Shown piece after piece: positions 25,536 to 32,488 of a DNA stretch of 64,000 nt (its first letter is position 1; each line of letters starts with the position of its first letter). The position numbers and the translations under genes were made by a program. The notes beneath the pieces are model-generated. The model was given only the letters and a program-made list of their open reading frames with translations, ran no database searches and was not told the origin of the DNA. The DNA lies in the NCBI RefSeq assembly GCF_000711715.1, contig NZ_JONN01000001.1:1798001-1862000 (forward strand), read 5' to 3'. This stretch comes from Sphingomonas astaxanthinifaciens DSM 22298. GTDB lineage: Bacteria; Pseudomonadota; Alphaproteobacteria; Sphingomonadales; Sphingomonadaceae.

Positions 25536-26954
25536 TCAGGCGGTTCCGCCGACCGTCAGGCCCTCGATCAGCAAGGTGGGCTGGCCGACACCCGCCGGCA
25601 CGCTCTGCCCGCCCTTGCCGCAAATGCCGACGCCCTCGTCGAGCGCGAGGTCGTTGCCAATGCCCTTGACCCGGGTCAGCACGGTCGGGCCGTCGCCGAT
25701 CAGCGTCGCGCCCTTCAGGGGCTCGGCCAGCTTCCCGTCGCGGATCCGATAGGCCTCGGTGCAGCCGAACACGAACTTGCCGCTGGTGATGTCGACCTGT
25801 CCGCCGCCGAAGCTCTTGGCGTAGATGCCGTCCTTGACCCGCTCGACCAGCGCGCCGGGGTCATTCTTGCCGCCGAGCATGAAGGTGTTGGTCATCCGCG
25901 GCATGGGCGCATGGGCGAAGCTCTCGCGGCGGCCGTTGCCGGTCGGGGCGACGCCCATCAGGCGGGCGTTCAGCCGATCCTGGAGATAGCCGACGAGGAT
26001 TCCGTCCTCGATCAGGGTCGTGCGCCCGGTCGGCGTGCCCTCGTCGTCGATGGTCAGGCTGCCGCGGCGTTCGTGGAGCGAGCCATCGTCGACCACCGTC
26101 ACGCCAGGCGCCGCGACGCGCTCGCCGAGCCTACCCGAAAAGGCGCTCGTCCCCTTGCGGTTGAAGTCGCCCTCGAGCGTGTGGCCGACCGCCTCGTGCA
26201 GGAGCACGCCGGGCCAGCCGGGCCCGCAGACGACGGTCATCTCGCCGGCCGGGGCGGCCACGCTGTCGAGATTCACCAGCGCCTGGTCGAGCGCGATGTC
26301 GATCGCGCGGTTCCAGCTCCCCTCGTCGAACAGGCGGGCCATGTCGTAGCGCCCGCCGAGGCCATGGAAGCCCATCTCGCGGCGGCCATTGCGCTCGGCG
26401 ACGATGGAGACATTGAGCCGGACCAGCGGCCGGACGTCGGTCGCGACGAAGCCGTCGGCGCGGACGATCTCGACAACGCTCCAGCTCGCCTGAAGGCCGA
26501 CGCTGACCTGCACCACCTTGGGATCGCGGGCGCGGGCGGCGGCGTCGATCTTCTGGCACAGCGCGACCTTGTCGGCGAAGGGCAGGGCCCCGAGCGGGTC
26601 CTCGCTGCCATATTGGGCCTGGTTGGTGCGGAAGGGGGCGGGCGCGGGCTTGCCCCCTGGAGCAAGTAGTCGAAGCGTTTCGGCCGCGCGGTCGATCGCG
26701 GCGGCACTGAGCTCATTGGCATGGGCGAAGGCGGTCGCCTCGCCGCTCACGCCGCGCAGGCCGAAGCCCTGGCCGACATGATAGTCGGCGGTCTTCAGGC
26801 GGCCGTCGTCGAACCCGAAGGCCTCGCTACGGCGATATTGAAGGTAGAGCTCGCCATCGTCATGCGCCGACAGGTGGCGGGCGGCGAGGCGGCGCGCCTC
26901 GTCGGGGTCGAGCGCCGCATTGTAAAGGAAGCGGCGGGGGTCTTCGGCCCCCAC
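25536..26954 (-). CDS. tldD: Metalloprotease TldD
   Basis: A 472-residue zinc protease of the TldD/TldE (PmbA) family, which in E. coli matures microcin B17 and degrades unstructured peptides. The metal motif is LLHEAVGHTLEGDF (HExxxH). Other hallmarks are GRRESFAHAPMPRMTNTFM and FGCTEAYRIRDGK. Start is GTG at 26952-26954, one base before the zinc-finger gene ends upstream, so the two are coupled. The partner tldE is not in this window. Length fits the family (about 475). Confidence 0.95.
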   Translation of the reverse strand: MGAEDPRRFLYNAALDPDEARRLAARHLSAHDDGELYLQYRRSEAFGFDDGRLKTADYHVGQGFGLRGVSGEATAFAHANELSAAAIDRAAETLRLLAPGGKPAPAPFRTNQAQYGSEDPLGALPFADKVALCQKIDAAARARDPKVVQVSVGLQASWSVVEIVRADGFVATDVRPLVRLNVSIVAERNGRREMGFHGLGGRYDMARLFDEGSWNRAIDIALDQALVNLDSVAAPAGEMTVVCGPGWPGVLLHEAVGHTLEGDFNRKGTSAFSGRLGERVAAPGVTVVDDGSLHERRGSLTIDDEGTPTGRTTLIEDGILVGYLQDRLNARLMGVAPTGNGRRESFAHAPMPRMTNTFMLGGKNDPGALVERVKDGIYAKSFGGGQVDITSGKFVFGCTEAYRIRDGKLAEPLKGATLIGDGPTVLTRVKGIGNDLALDEGVGICGKGGQSVPAGVGQPTLLIEGLTVGGTA

Positions 26955-26955
26955 C

Positions 26956-27162
26956 TCAGGCCGCCTGCCCGGTGCCGCTCTCGCTGTCGGCGGGTCCGCC
27001 GATCAGGACGAAGCGCCGGTCGCAATAGCCGCATTCGACGAAACCCTTTTCGTCGATGCGGAGGAAGACGCGCGGATGGCCAAGCGCGGGGCTCACTTCG
27101 CCGCTGCCATCGCAGTGGACGGCGTTGGAAGTGACGCGGACGGTTTCAGGGGGCGGTTGCAT
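26956..27162 (-). CDS. Zinc-finger CHCC domain protein (NDUFS6-like)
   Basis: A 68-residue protein with zf-CHCC pattern: VHCDGSGEVSPALGHPRVFL followed by GFVECGYCDRRFVLIGG, giving C, H and a CxxC pair. The same domain occurs in the mitochondrial complex I subunit NDUFS6, so a role in respiratory complex assembly or zinc binding is inferred. It is two bases from tldD on the same strand. Nothing in the window shows complex I genes. Confidence 0.85.
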   Translation of the reverse strand: MQPPPETVRVTSNAVHCDGSGEVSPALGHPRVFLRIDEKGFVECGYCDRRFVLIGGPADSESGTGQAA

Positions 27163-27211
27163 CCCTCACGAGATAGCTACCGCCCCCCACCGCTGCAATA
27201 AGTGTGGGGTC

Positions 27212-27730
27212 TTATTGATAGTCAGCGGTGACCGTGAACTGGGCGCTGTAGACGCCCGGAGCCTGGTTGGCGCCCACGTCGATGGTGGCGCCGACGCCCA
27301 CGCGGAAGCTGCCCGTCACGCCGATGACGCGGGTGTTCGCGCCGTCGAGGGTGAAGTTGCGGAAGACCACCGCCTGGGTCGAGTCCGACTGGTTCACCAG
27401 CATGGCAGGCACGCTGGAGCTGATCTGCACGGCCTGGCCGGCGAAGCCCAGGCCTTCGAACAGGCCGCGGCCGCCGACGTCGCTCGGCGCACCGGTGACG
27501 CCGCCCGAGGTCGAGCGGGCGCCCGTGGCGGGGTCGATGGTGACGCTGCCGGCGAGGTTGCTGGCGACGATGGTGCCAAAGTTGAGGCGATTGAGATTGA
27601 CGAAGCTCAGCGGCTGGATGATCAGACCGCGAGCTTCGGCGGTGGCGCTGACCGGCACGGTCTGGGCGGCGGCCGGAGCGGCGAAAGCGGTAGTGGCGGC
27701 GAGCGCCGCGAGTGCAAGAGTGTAACGCAT
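27212..27730 (-). CDS. Secreted DUF4402 domain protein
   Basis: A 172-residue exported protein. Signal peptide RYTLALAALAATTAFAAPAAA, then a DUF4402 beta domain with SATAEARGLIIQPLSFVNL, LNFGTIVASNLAGSVTIDP, STSGGVTG and terminal GVYSAQFTVTADYQ. It has no cysteines in the mature part. The ATG at 27728-27730 is preceded by GGGGACATCGACCA, a leader related to that of the gene at 15487. It is the downstream member of a DUF4402 pair on the minus strand; the gap of 113 bases suggests a separate promoter. Confidence 0.87.
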   Translation of the reverse strand: MRYTLALAALAATTAFAAPAAAQTVPVSATAEARGLIIQPLSFVNLNRLNFGTIVASNLAGSVTIDPATGARSTSGGVTGAPSDVGGRGLFEGLGFAGQAVQISSSVPAMLVNQSDSTQAVVFRNFTLDGANTRVIGVTGSFRVGVGATIDVGANQAPGVYSAQFTVTADYQ

Positions 27731-27843
27731 TGGTCGATGTCCCCACATTGGTTGAACGCCAATGGTTGTGGGGGACGCCGTCTCAACAGCCGTTCACCAA
27801 GGCTCCTCAAGAACCTCTTAACCCTGAAGCTTGACGCTTCGCC

Positions 27844-28359
27844 TCACGGATATTGGACGGTAACGTCGAATTCGCCGGTGTAGACGCCCTCGGCCTGGTT
27901 GGCGTTCACCACCAGCGTCGCGCCGACGTTGAACTCGAACGCTTCCATCCGGGCGAGGGTGCGCTTGTCCTGTCCCTGCAGGGTGAAATTCTGGACCGTC
28001 ATGGTCTCGGTCCCGCCGACCCTGCGGATGGTGATCGGCGACTTGGGCACGCGGATGATCACCACCGAGGCGCTCCTGGCGGCGCCGAGGAAGGTCGCCG
28101 GTTGCGGCCGTCCGCCGAGCGCGAGCACCCCGCCGGTCACGCTGCGGACACTGGTGTTGGGGTTGACCACCACCGTCCCGGCGCCGTTGACCGCGATATA
28201 GCCGAAGTCGAGGTTGTTCTTGGTGACCACGGTCAGCGGATAGATGAACGCGCCGCCGGCCTTGGCGCGCGGGATCGCGGAAAAGCGCGTCTGCGCCTCG
28301 GCGGTGCCGGCAGCCAGGAGGCCGGACAGGAACAGGCAGAGCGCGCGCCGCATGGCCAT
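27844..28359 (-). CDS. Secreted DUF4402 domain protein
   Basis: A 171-residue exported protein with signal peptide (ALCLFLSGLLAAGTAEAQ) and the DUF4402 pattern: AGGAFIYPLTVVTKNNLDFG, GTVVVNPNTSVRSVTGGVLA, MTVQNFTLQG, ATLVVNANQAEGVYTGEFD and TVQYP. It is about the same size as its neighbour but only loosely similar to it. It diverges from an ABC ATPase gene; a strong 9-bp palindrome lies between them. Function is unknown; surface or pilin-like role is inferred from the family. Confidence 0.87.
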   Translation of the reverse strand: MAMRRALCLFLSGLLAAGTAEAQTRFSAIPRAKAGGAFIYPLTVVTKNNLDFGYIAVNGAGTVVVNPNTSVRSVTGGVLALGGRPQPATFLGAARSASVVIIRVPKSPITIRRVGGTETMTVQNFTLQGQDKRTLARMEAFEFNVGATLVVNANQAEGVYTGEFDVTVQYP

Positions 28360-28397
28360 CGTCTAGGACGGTTAACGTCAAATCCACTTTGCCAAGT

Positions 28398-28420
28398 AAG
28401 GTAAATGGTGAATTTACCTT
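28398..28420. promoter_or_regulatory. Palindrome in divergent promoter region
   Basis: AAGGTAAAT and its exact reverse complement ATTTACCTT flank the 5-base spacer GGTGA. The site is AT-rich in a GC-rich gap of 104 bases between a DUF4402 gene and the ABC ATPase gene. It looks like a dyad operator for a dimeric regulator rather than a terminator, since no stop codon precedes it on either strand. Confidence 0.55.
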
Positions 28421-28463
28421 CGCCGCTTCCGCCCCCGGCCCGCCGCCGCTAAGCGCTTTGGCC

Positions 28464-29387
28464 ATGAGCAGCGACGCGACGGCGATCCGAATCGAGGGAC
28501 TCGGCAAGACCTATGACGGGGGCAAGCGCGCGCTCGACGGCGTCTCGCTCGAGGTCCGGCAAGGCGAATTCTTCGGCCTTCTCGGCCCCAATGGCGCGGG
28601 CAAGTCGACCCTCATCAACATCCTCGCGGGCCTCGTCACCAAGAGCGAGGGCAAGGTCGAAATCTGGGGCTTCGACATCGATGAGCATCCGCGCAACGCG
28701 AAGCTGTCGATCGGGATCGTGCCGCAGGAGATCCTGTTCGACCCTTTCTTCACCCCGCGCGAGGCGCTCGAGATACAGGCCGGGCTTTACGGTGTCCCGG
28801 CGGCCGAGCGGCGCAGCGACGAACTGCTCGCCGCCATGCGCCTCACCGACAAGGCCCATGCCTATAGCCGGACGCTGTCGGGGGGCATGAAGCGGCGGCT
28901 GCTGGTCGCCAAGGCGATGGTCCATTCGCCGCCCATCCTCGTCCTCGACGAGCCCACCGCCGGGGTCGACATCGAGCTCCGCCAGCAGCTGTGGGAATAT
29001 GTCCGCGAGCTCCACTCCCAGGGCGCCACGGTGATCCTCACCACGCATTATCTCGAGGAAGCCGAGGAATTGTGCGAGCGGATCGCGATCATCAACCACG
29101 GCAAGGTGGTCGCCAACGAACCCACCAAGCAGCTCCTCGCCCGCGCGCAGGAGAAGAATGTGGTGGTGACGGTCGACCGCGACCTTGCCGCGGTTCCCGA
29201 GAACATCTGCTTCGACAAGGTCGTGCTGCAGGGTGAGCGCAGCCTCGCCATCACCTACCGGAAGGACAAGGTGAATGCGGGCGAGGTCCTCGCCGCGCTT
29301 CAGGCCGACGGACTCGGGATCGTCGACGTGGTGACCAAGGAGCCCGACCTCGAGGACGTGTTCCTGAGCCTGGTCCGGAGCGCATGA
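28464..29387 (+). CDS. ABC-2 type transporter ATP-binding protein
   Basis: A 307-residue ATPase subunit. It shows Walker [21 protein letters not shown]-loop [14 protein letters not shown], signature [16 protein letters not shown], Walker [13 protein letters not shown] and switch [11 protein letters not shown]. The C-terminal 80 residues are the extra domain of the drug/lipid/polysaccharide (CcmA/NodI-like) class. No permease gene adjoins it; the next gene is nadB, overlapping by four bases. It may pair with a permease elsewhere. ATG at 28464-28466 begins the domain. Confidence 0.9.
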   Translation: MSSDATAIRIEGLGKTYDGGKRALDGVSLEVRQGEFFGLLGPNGAGKSTLINILAGLVTKSEGKVEIWGFDIDEHPRNAKLSIGIVPQEILFDPFFTPREALEIQAGLYGVPAAERRSDELLAAMRLTDKAHAYSRTLSGGMKRRLLVAKAMVHSPPILVLDEPTAGVDIELRQQLWEYVRELHSQGATVILTTHYLEEAEELCERIAIINHGKVVANEPTKQLLARAQEKNVVVTVDRDLAAVPENICFDKVVLQGERSLAITYRKDKVNAGEVLAALQADGLGIVDVVTKEPDLEDVFLSLVRSA

Positions 29388-30964
29388 GCAAGGCCTTCGA
29401 CGTCCTCGTCATCGGCTCGGGGGCGGCCGGGCTGACCGCGGCGCTCAACCTTGCTGCACATCGCAAGGTCGCGGTGATCGCCAAGGGCGCGCTCGGGGAG
29501 GGCGCGACCGGCTGGGCACAGGGTGGAATCGCCGCGGTGCTCGAGGAAGGCGACAGCTTCGAAAGCCACGTCGAGGACACGATGATCGCCGGCGCCGGGC
29601 TCAACGATCGCAAGGTCGTCGAGCATGTGGTCGGCGCCGCCCCGGCGGCGATCCAGCGGCTGATCGAATTGGGCGTGCCCTTCGCCGAGGAGGATGGCGC
29701 GCTCCACCTCACCCGCGAGGGCGGTCACAGCCATCGGCGGATCGTCCACGTCGCCGACGCGACCGGCTGGGCTGTGCAGCAGGCGCTCGAAAAGGCGGCC
29801 TTCGCGAATCCCAACATCACGCTGCTGCCCGACATGGTCGCGATCGACCTGGTAACCGGGCGGCACGAAGACCGCTTCTCGACCAGCGGCGCGGTCCACG
29901 GCCTCTATGCCTTCAATCGCGCGACGAAAAAGGTGGAGACGCTGGTCGCCCGCGCCACGGTGCTCGCGACCGGCGGCGCCGGCCGGGTCTATCTTTATTC
30001 GACCGCGCCGCGCGGGGCGACGGGCGACGGCATCGCCATGGCCTGGCGCGCGGGCTGCCGCGTCTCCAACATGGAGATGATGCAGTTCCACCCGACCTGC
30101 CTCTACAACCTGTCGGTCAAGAACTTCCTGATCACCGAGGCGGTGCGCGGCGAGGGCGGGATTCTCAAGCATCCGCTGACCGGCCACCGGTTCATGCCCG
30201 ACTATGACGAGCGCGCCGAGCTCGCGCCGCGTGATGTCGTCGCGCGGGCAATCGACAACGAGATCAAGCGCGACGGCCTCGACTTCGTCCACCTCGACAT
30301 CAGCCACCGCGATCCCGAGTTCGTGAAGGGCCACTTCCCCAACATCTACGAAAAGCTGATCGGGCTCGGCATCGACATGACCAGGGAGCCGATCCCCGTG
30401 GTGCCGGCGCAGCATTATACGTGCGGCGGCGTGGTGGTGGACCTCGCCGGCCGCACCGATGCGCCGGGCCTTTATGCCGCGGGCGAGGTGACCGAGAGCG
30501 GGCTCCACGGCGCCAACCGCCTCGCCTCCAACAGCCTGCTCGAATGCCTCGTGTTCGGTGAGGCGGCGGCGAAGGATATTCTCGCGCGGTGGGAGGAATT
30601 GCCTGCGCTGCCGAAAATCCGGGAGTGGGACGAGAGCCGGGTCACCAACAGCGACGAGGAAGTCGTCATCGCCCAGACCTGGGGCGAGATCCGCCGGTTC
30701 ATGTGGAACTATGTCGGCATCGTCCGGACGACCAAGCGGCTCGAGCGCGCCAAGCGCCGGATCGACATGCTCCGCGGCGAAGTGACGGACTATTACTCGA
30801 ACTTCCGCGTGACCCCCGACCTCATCGAGCTTCGCAACCTGGTCGAGGTCGCCGACCTCATCGTCCGCTCCGCCCTCCACCGCCACGAAAGCCGCGGGCT
30901 TCACTTCACCACCGATTATCCGCGCACGCTGGCGCAGGCGAAGGACACGGTGCTGGCCCCCTGA
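29384..30964 (+). CDS. nadB: L-aspartate oxidase
   Basis: A 526-residue flavoenzyme that oxidises L-aspartate to iminoaspartate, first step of de novo NAD synthesis. The FAD motif [16 protein letters not shown] sits at residues 7-22. Others are [36 protein letters not shown] and [15 protein letters not shown], all diagnostic of the succinate dehydrogenase/L-aspartate oxidase family. nadA and nadC are not seen here. It overlaps the ABC ATPase gene by ATGA and converges with the SANT-like gene three bases on. Confidence 0.95.
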   Translation: MSKAFDVLVIGSGAAGLTAALNLAAHRKVAVIAKGALGEGATGWAQGGIAAVLEEGDSFESHVEDTMIAGAGLNDRKVVEHVVGAAPAAIQRLIELGVPFAEEDGALHLTREGGHSHRRIVHVADATGWAVQQALEKAAFANPNITLLPDMVAIDLVTGRHEDRFSTSGAVHGLYAFNRATKKVETLVARATVLATGGAGRVYLYSTAPRGATGDGIAMAWRAGCRVSNMEMMQFHPTCLYNLSVKNFLITEAVRGEGGILKHPLTGHRFMPDYDERAELAPRDVVARAIDNEIKRDGLDFVHLDISHRDPEFVKGHFPNIYEKLIGLGIDMTREPIPVVPAQHYTCGGVVVDLAGRTDAPGLYAAGEVTESGLHGANRLASNSLLECLVFGEAAAKDILARWEELPALPKIREWDESRVTNSDEEVVIAQTWGEIRRFMWNYVGIVRTTKRLERAKRRIDMLRGEVTDYYSNFRVTPDLIELRNLVEVADLIVRSALHRHESRGLHFTTDYPRTLAQAKDTVLAP

Positions 30965-30967
30965 GGG

Positions 30968-31147
30968 CTAGCGCATCTTCGCGATCTTGATCTTGAGCAC
31001 CTTGGCCTGCGCCTGCGTGCTCTCTTCCGAGCGCGTCAGCGCCTTGGCGATGGCCTTGAGGCCCATGCCCTTGCCCGCCAGCGTGTGAAGCTTGGTGTTC
31101 TCATCGGCGGTCCAGGGCTGCCGGTGGCGCTCGAAACGTTCTCCCAT
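30968..31147 (-). CDS. Small SANT/Myb-like protein
   Basis: A 59-residue basic protein. PWTADENTKLHTLAGKGMGLKAIAKALTRSEESTQAQAKVL resembles a SANT/Myb or GcrA-like helix-turn-helix: a Trp near the start, then a KAIAKALTRS recognition-type helix. Small proteins of this type occur in alphaproteobacteria but have no known function. ATG 31145-31147 is chosen since upstream residues look like Arg/Pro-rich noise. It diverges from the FNR-type regulator, 65 bases apart. Confidence 0.6.
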   Translation of the reverse strand: MGERFERHRQPWTADENTKLHTLAGKGMGLKAIAKALTRSEESTQAQAKVLKIKIAKMR

Positions 31148-31212
31148 GACCGTTTCATCGGCGCGCGCGGGGGCGGTGGCAATACCCCGGCGCCTTGCGC
31201 TACCTTCGAGGC

Positions 31213-31899
31213 ATGAGCTCGAGCCCGCTTGCCTGCGCCACCTGCCCGGTCCGCGATCGCGCGGCCTGCGCGGCGCTCGACGGTGCCGAGCGGGCCGACC
31301 TCGCACGCTTCGGCCGGCATCGGCTGCTCTCGCCCGGCGAGACGCTGTTCGCGGCGGGCGAGGATAATGACCGCTGCGCGACCCTGGTTCGCGGTGCGCT
31401 CAAGATCAGCGCGTCCGACGCCGACGGGACCGAGCGGATCTTGAGCCTCGTCCATCCCGCGGGCTTCGTTGGCGAACTGTTCGCCCCACTCGCGCGCTTC
31501 GACGTGGTGGCGCTCACCCACAGCGAGGTGTGCCTCTTCTCGCGCCGCGAATATGAGGCGGCGGTCGAGCGCTATCCGGCGCTCGCCCGCGCCCTCCTCC
31601 GCCGGTCGAGCGAGGATTTGTTCGGCGCCCGTTCGCTAATGGCGATGGTCGGTCGTCACTCGGCGCGCGAGCGGGTCGGCGCCTTTTTGCTGGCGATGGC
31701 AGAGGCGGCGAGCGATTCGCCCTGCCACCCGGCGGCGCGCTTCGACCTGCCCTTGAGCCGGGCCGAGATGGCGGGCCTCCTCGGCCTCACCATCGAGACC
31801 GTCAGCCGGCAGGTCTCGGCCCTGGAGAAAAGCGGCGCGATCCGCCGCAGGGGTCTGCGCGGCATCGAACTGGTCGATGCCGCGCAGCTGGGGAATTAG
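31213..31899 (+). CDS. FNR-type oxygen-sensing transcription factor
   Basis: A 228-residue Crp/Fnr regulator. Cysteines C8, C11 and C19 (C-x2-C-x7-C in LACATCPVRDRAACAA) plus C107 (LTHSEVCLFS) supply the four ligands of an oxygen-labile [4Fe-4S] cluster, as in FnrN/FnrL. A cyclic-nucleotide-like domain covers residues 25-130, a dimer helix follows, and the C-terminal HTH reads LGLTIETVSRQVSALEKSG. E195, S198 and R199 form the ExxSR pattern that reads TTGAT half-sites in FNR. ATG 31213 begins the protein. It probably controls microaerobic genes. Confidence 0.9.
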   Translation: MSSSPLACATCPVRDRAACAALDGAERADLARFGRHRLLSPGETLFAAGEDNDRCATLVRGALKISASDADGTERILSLVHPAGFVGELFAPLARFDVVALTHSEVCLFSRREYEAAVERYPALARALLRRSSEDLFGARSLMAMVGRHSARERVGAFLLAMAEAASDSPCHPAARFDLPLSRAEMAGLLGLTIETVSRQVSALEKSGAIRRRGLRGIELVDAAQLGN

Positions 31900-31924
31900 G
31901 CCTGCCGCAAGCAAGCCGGGGTGG

Positions 31925-32356
31925 TCAGACCAGTGCCGCGATGGTGGTCGTGGCAATCCCCCAGAACAGGATGCAGGCCGGCAGCAGCAGCACGAGCGTG
32001 ATCGCCTCGCTCGCCGGGGTCTGCCCGGTGGCGGTGTCGATCCCCGTCGCCCGGAAGTGCGCCCAGTCGAGCGCCTTGGCCCTGTGCTCGGGCTTCATCG
32101 TCGCCCACTTGGCGGGCACGAAGGCGAAGGCCGCGACGAACACGAAATTCACCACCATCGGTAGAATGAGCCCATCGGCCGCGAAGCCCACCCACATTAC
32201 CGCCAGATAGGCGACGAAGAAGGCGAAGGCGCCGAGCAGCAGCGCCGGCGGAAGCCCGAAATTGCGGTCGCGGCAGTAAGGCCGCTCGTCCATTTCGGGC
32301 GCCGCGACGATCTCGCCGCGAGCGGCCAGAATCTCCTGCGTGAAGCGATCGGTCAT
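31925..32356 (-). CDS. Hypothetical three-helix membrane protein
   Basis: A 143-residue protein I cannot place. A soluble N-terminus (residues 1-32, MTDRFTQEILAARGEIVA...) is followed by three helices: PPALLLGAFAFFVAYLAVMW, ILPMVVNFVFVAAFAFVP and AITLVLLLPACILFWGIA. ATG 32354-32356 has AGGGAGA upstream at the right spacing. It converges with the FNR gene and diverges from polA (132-bp gap). Confidence 0.65.
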   Translation of the reverse strand: MTDRFTQEILAARGEIVAAPEMDERPYCRDRNFGLPPALLLGAFAFFVAYLAVMWVGFAADGLILPMVVNFVFVAAFAFVPAKWATMKPEHRAKALDWAHFRATGIDTATGQTPASEAITLVLLLPACILFWGIATTTIAALV

Positions 32357-32488
32357 CGAATTTCTCCCTGGCTTGCGAAGCGAGGGATATGCCCGGGCGG
32401 AGGCGGCCGCCTTGACGCTTGTCAAACGGGCCGGAGCCTTGTCGGCCATGGTGGATTACGGCGGCGATGTTGCTAAACCCGCCCGCTC

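Noticed and set aside
27185..27209. Terminator hairpin CCCCAC/GTGGGG after a DUF4402 gene
   Set aside because: The 13-base loop and lack of a U-run make it weak.
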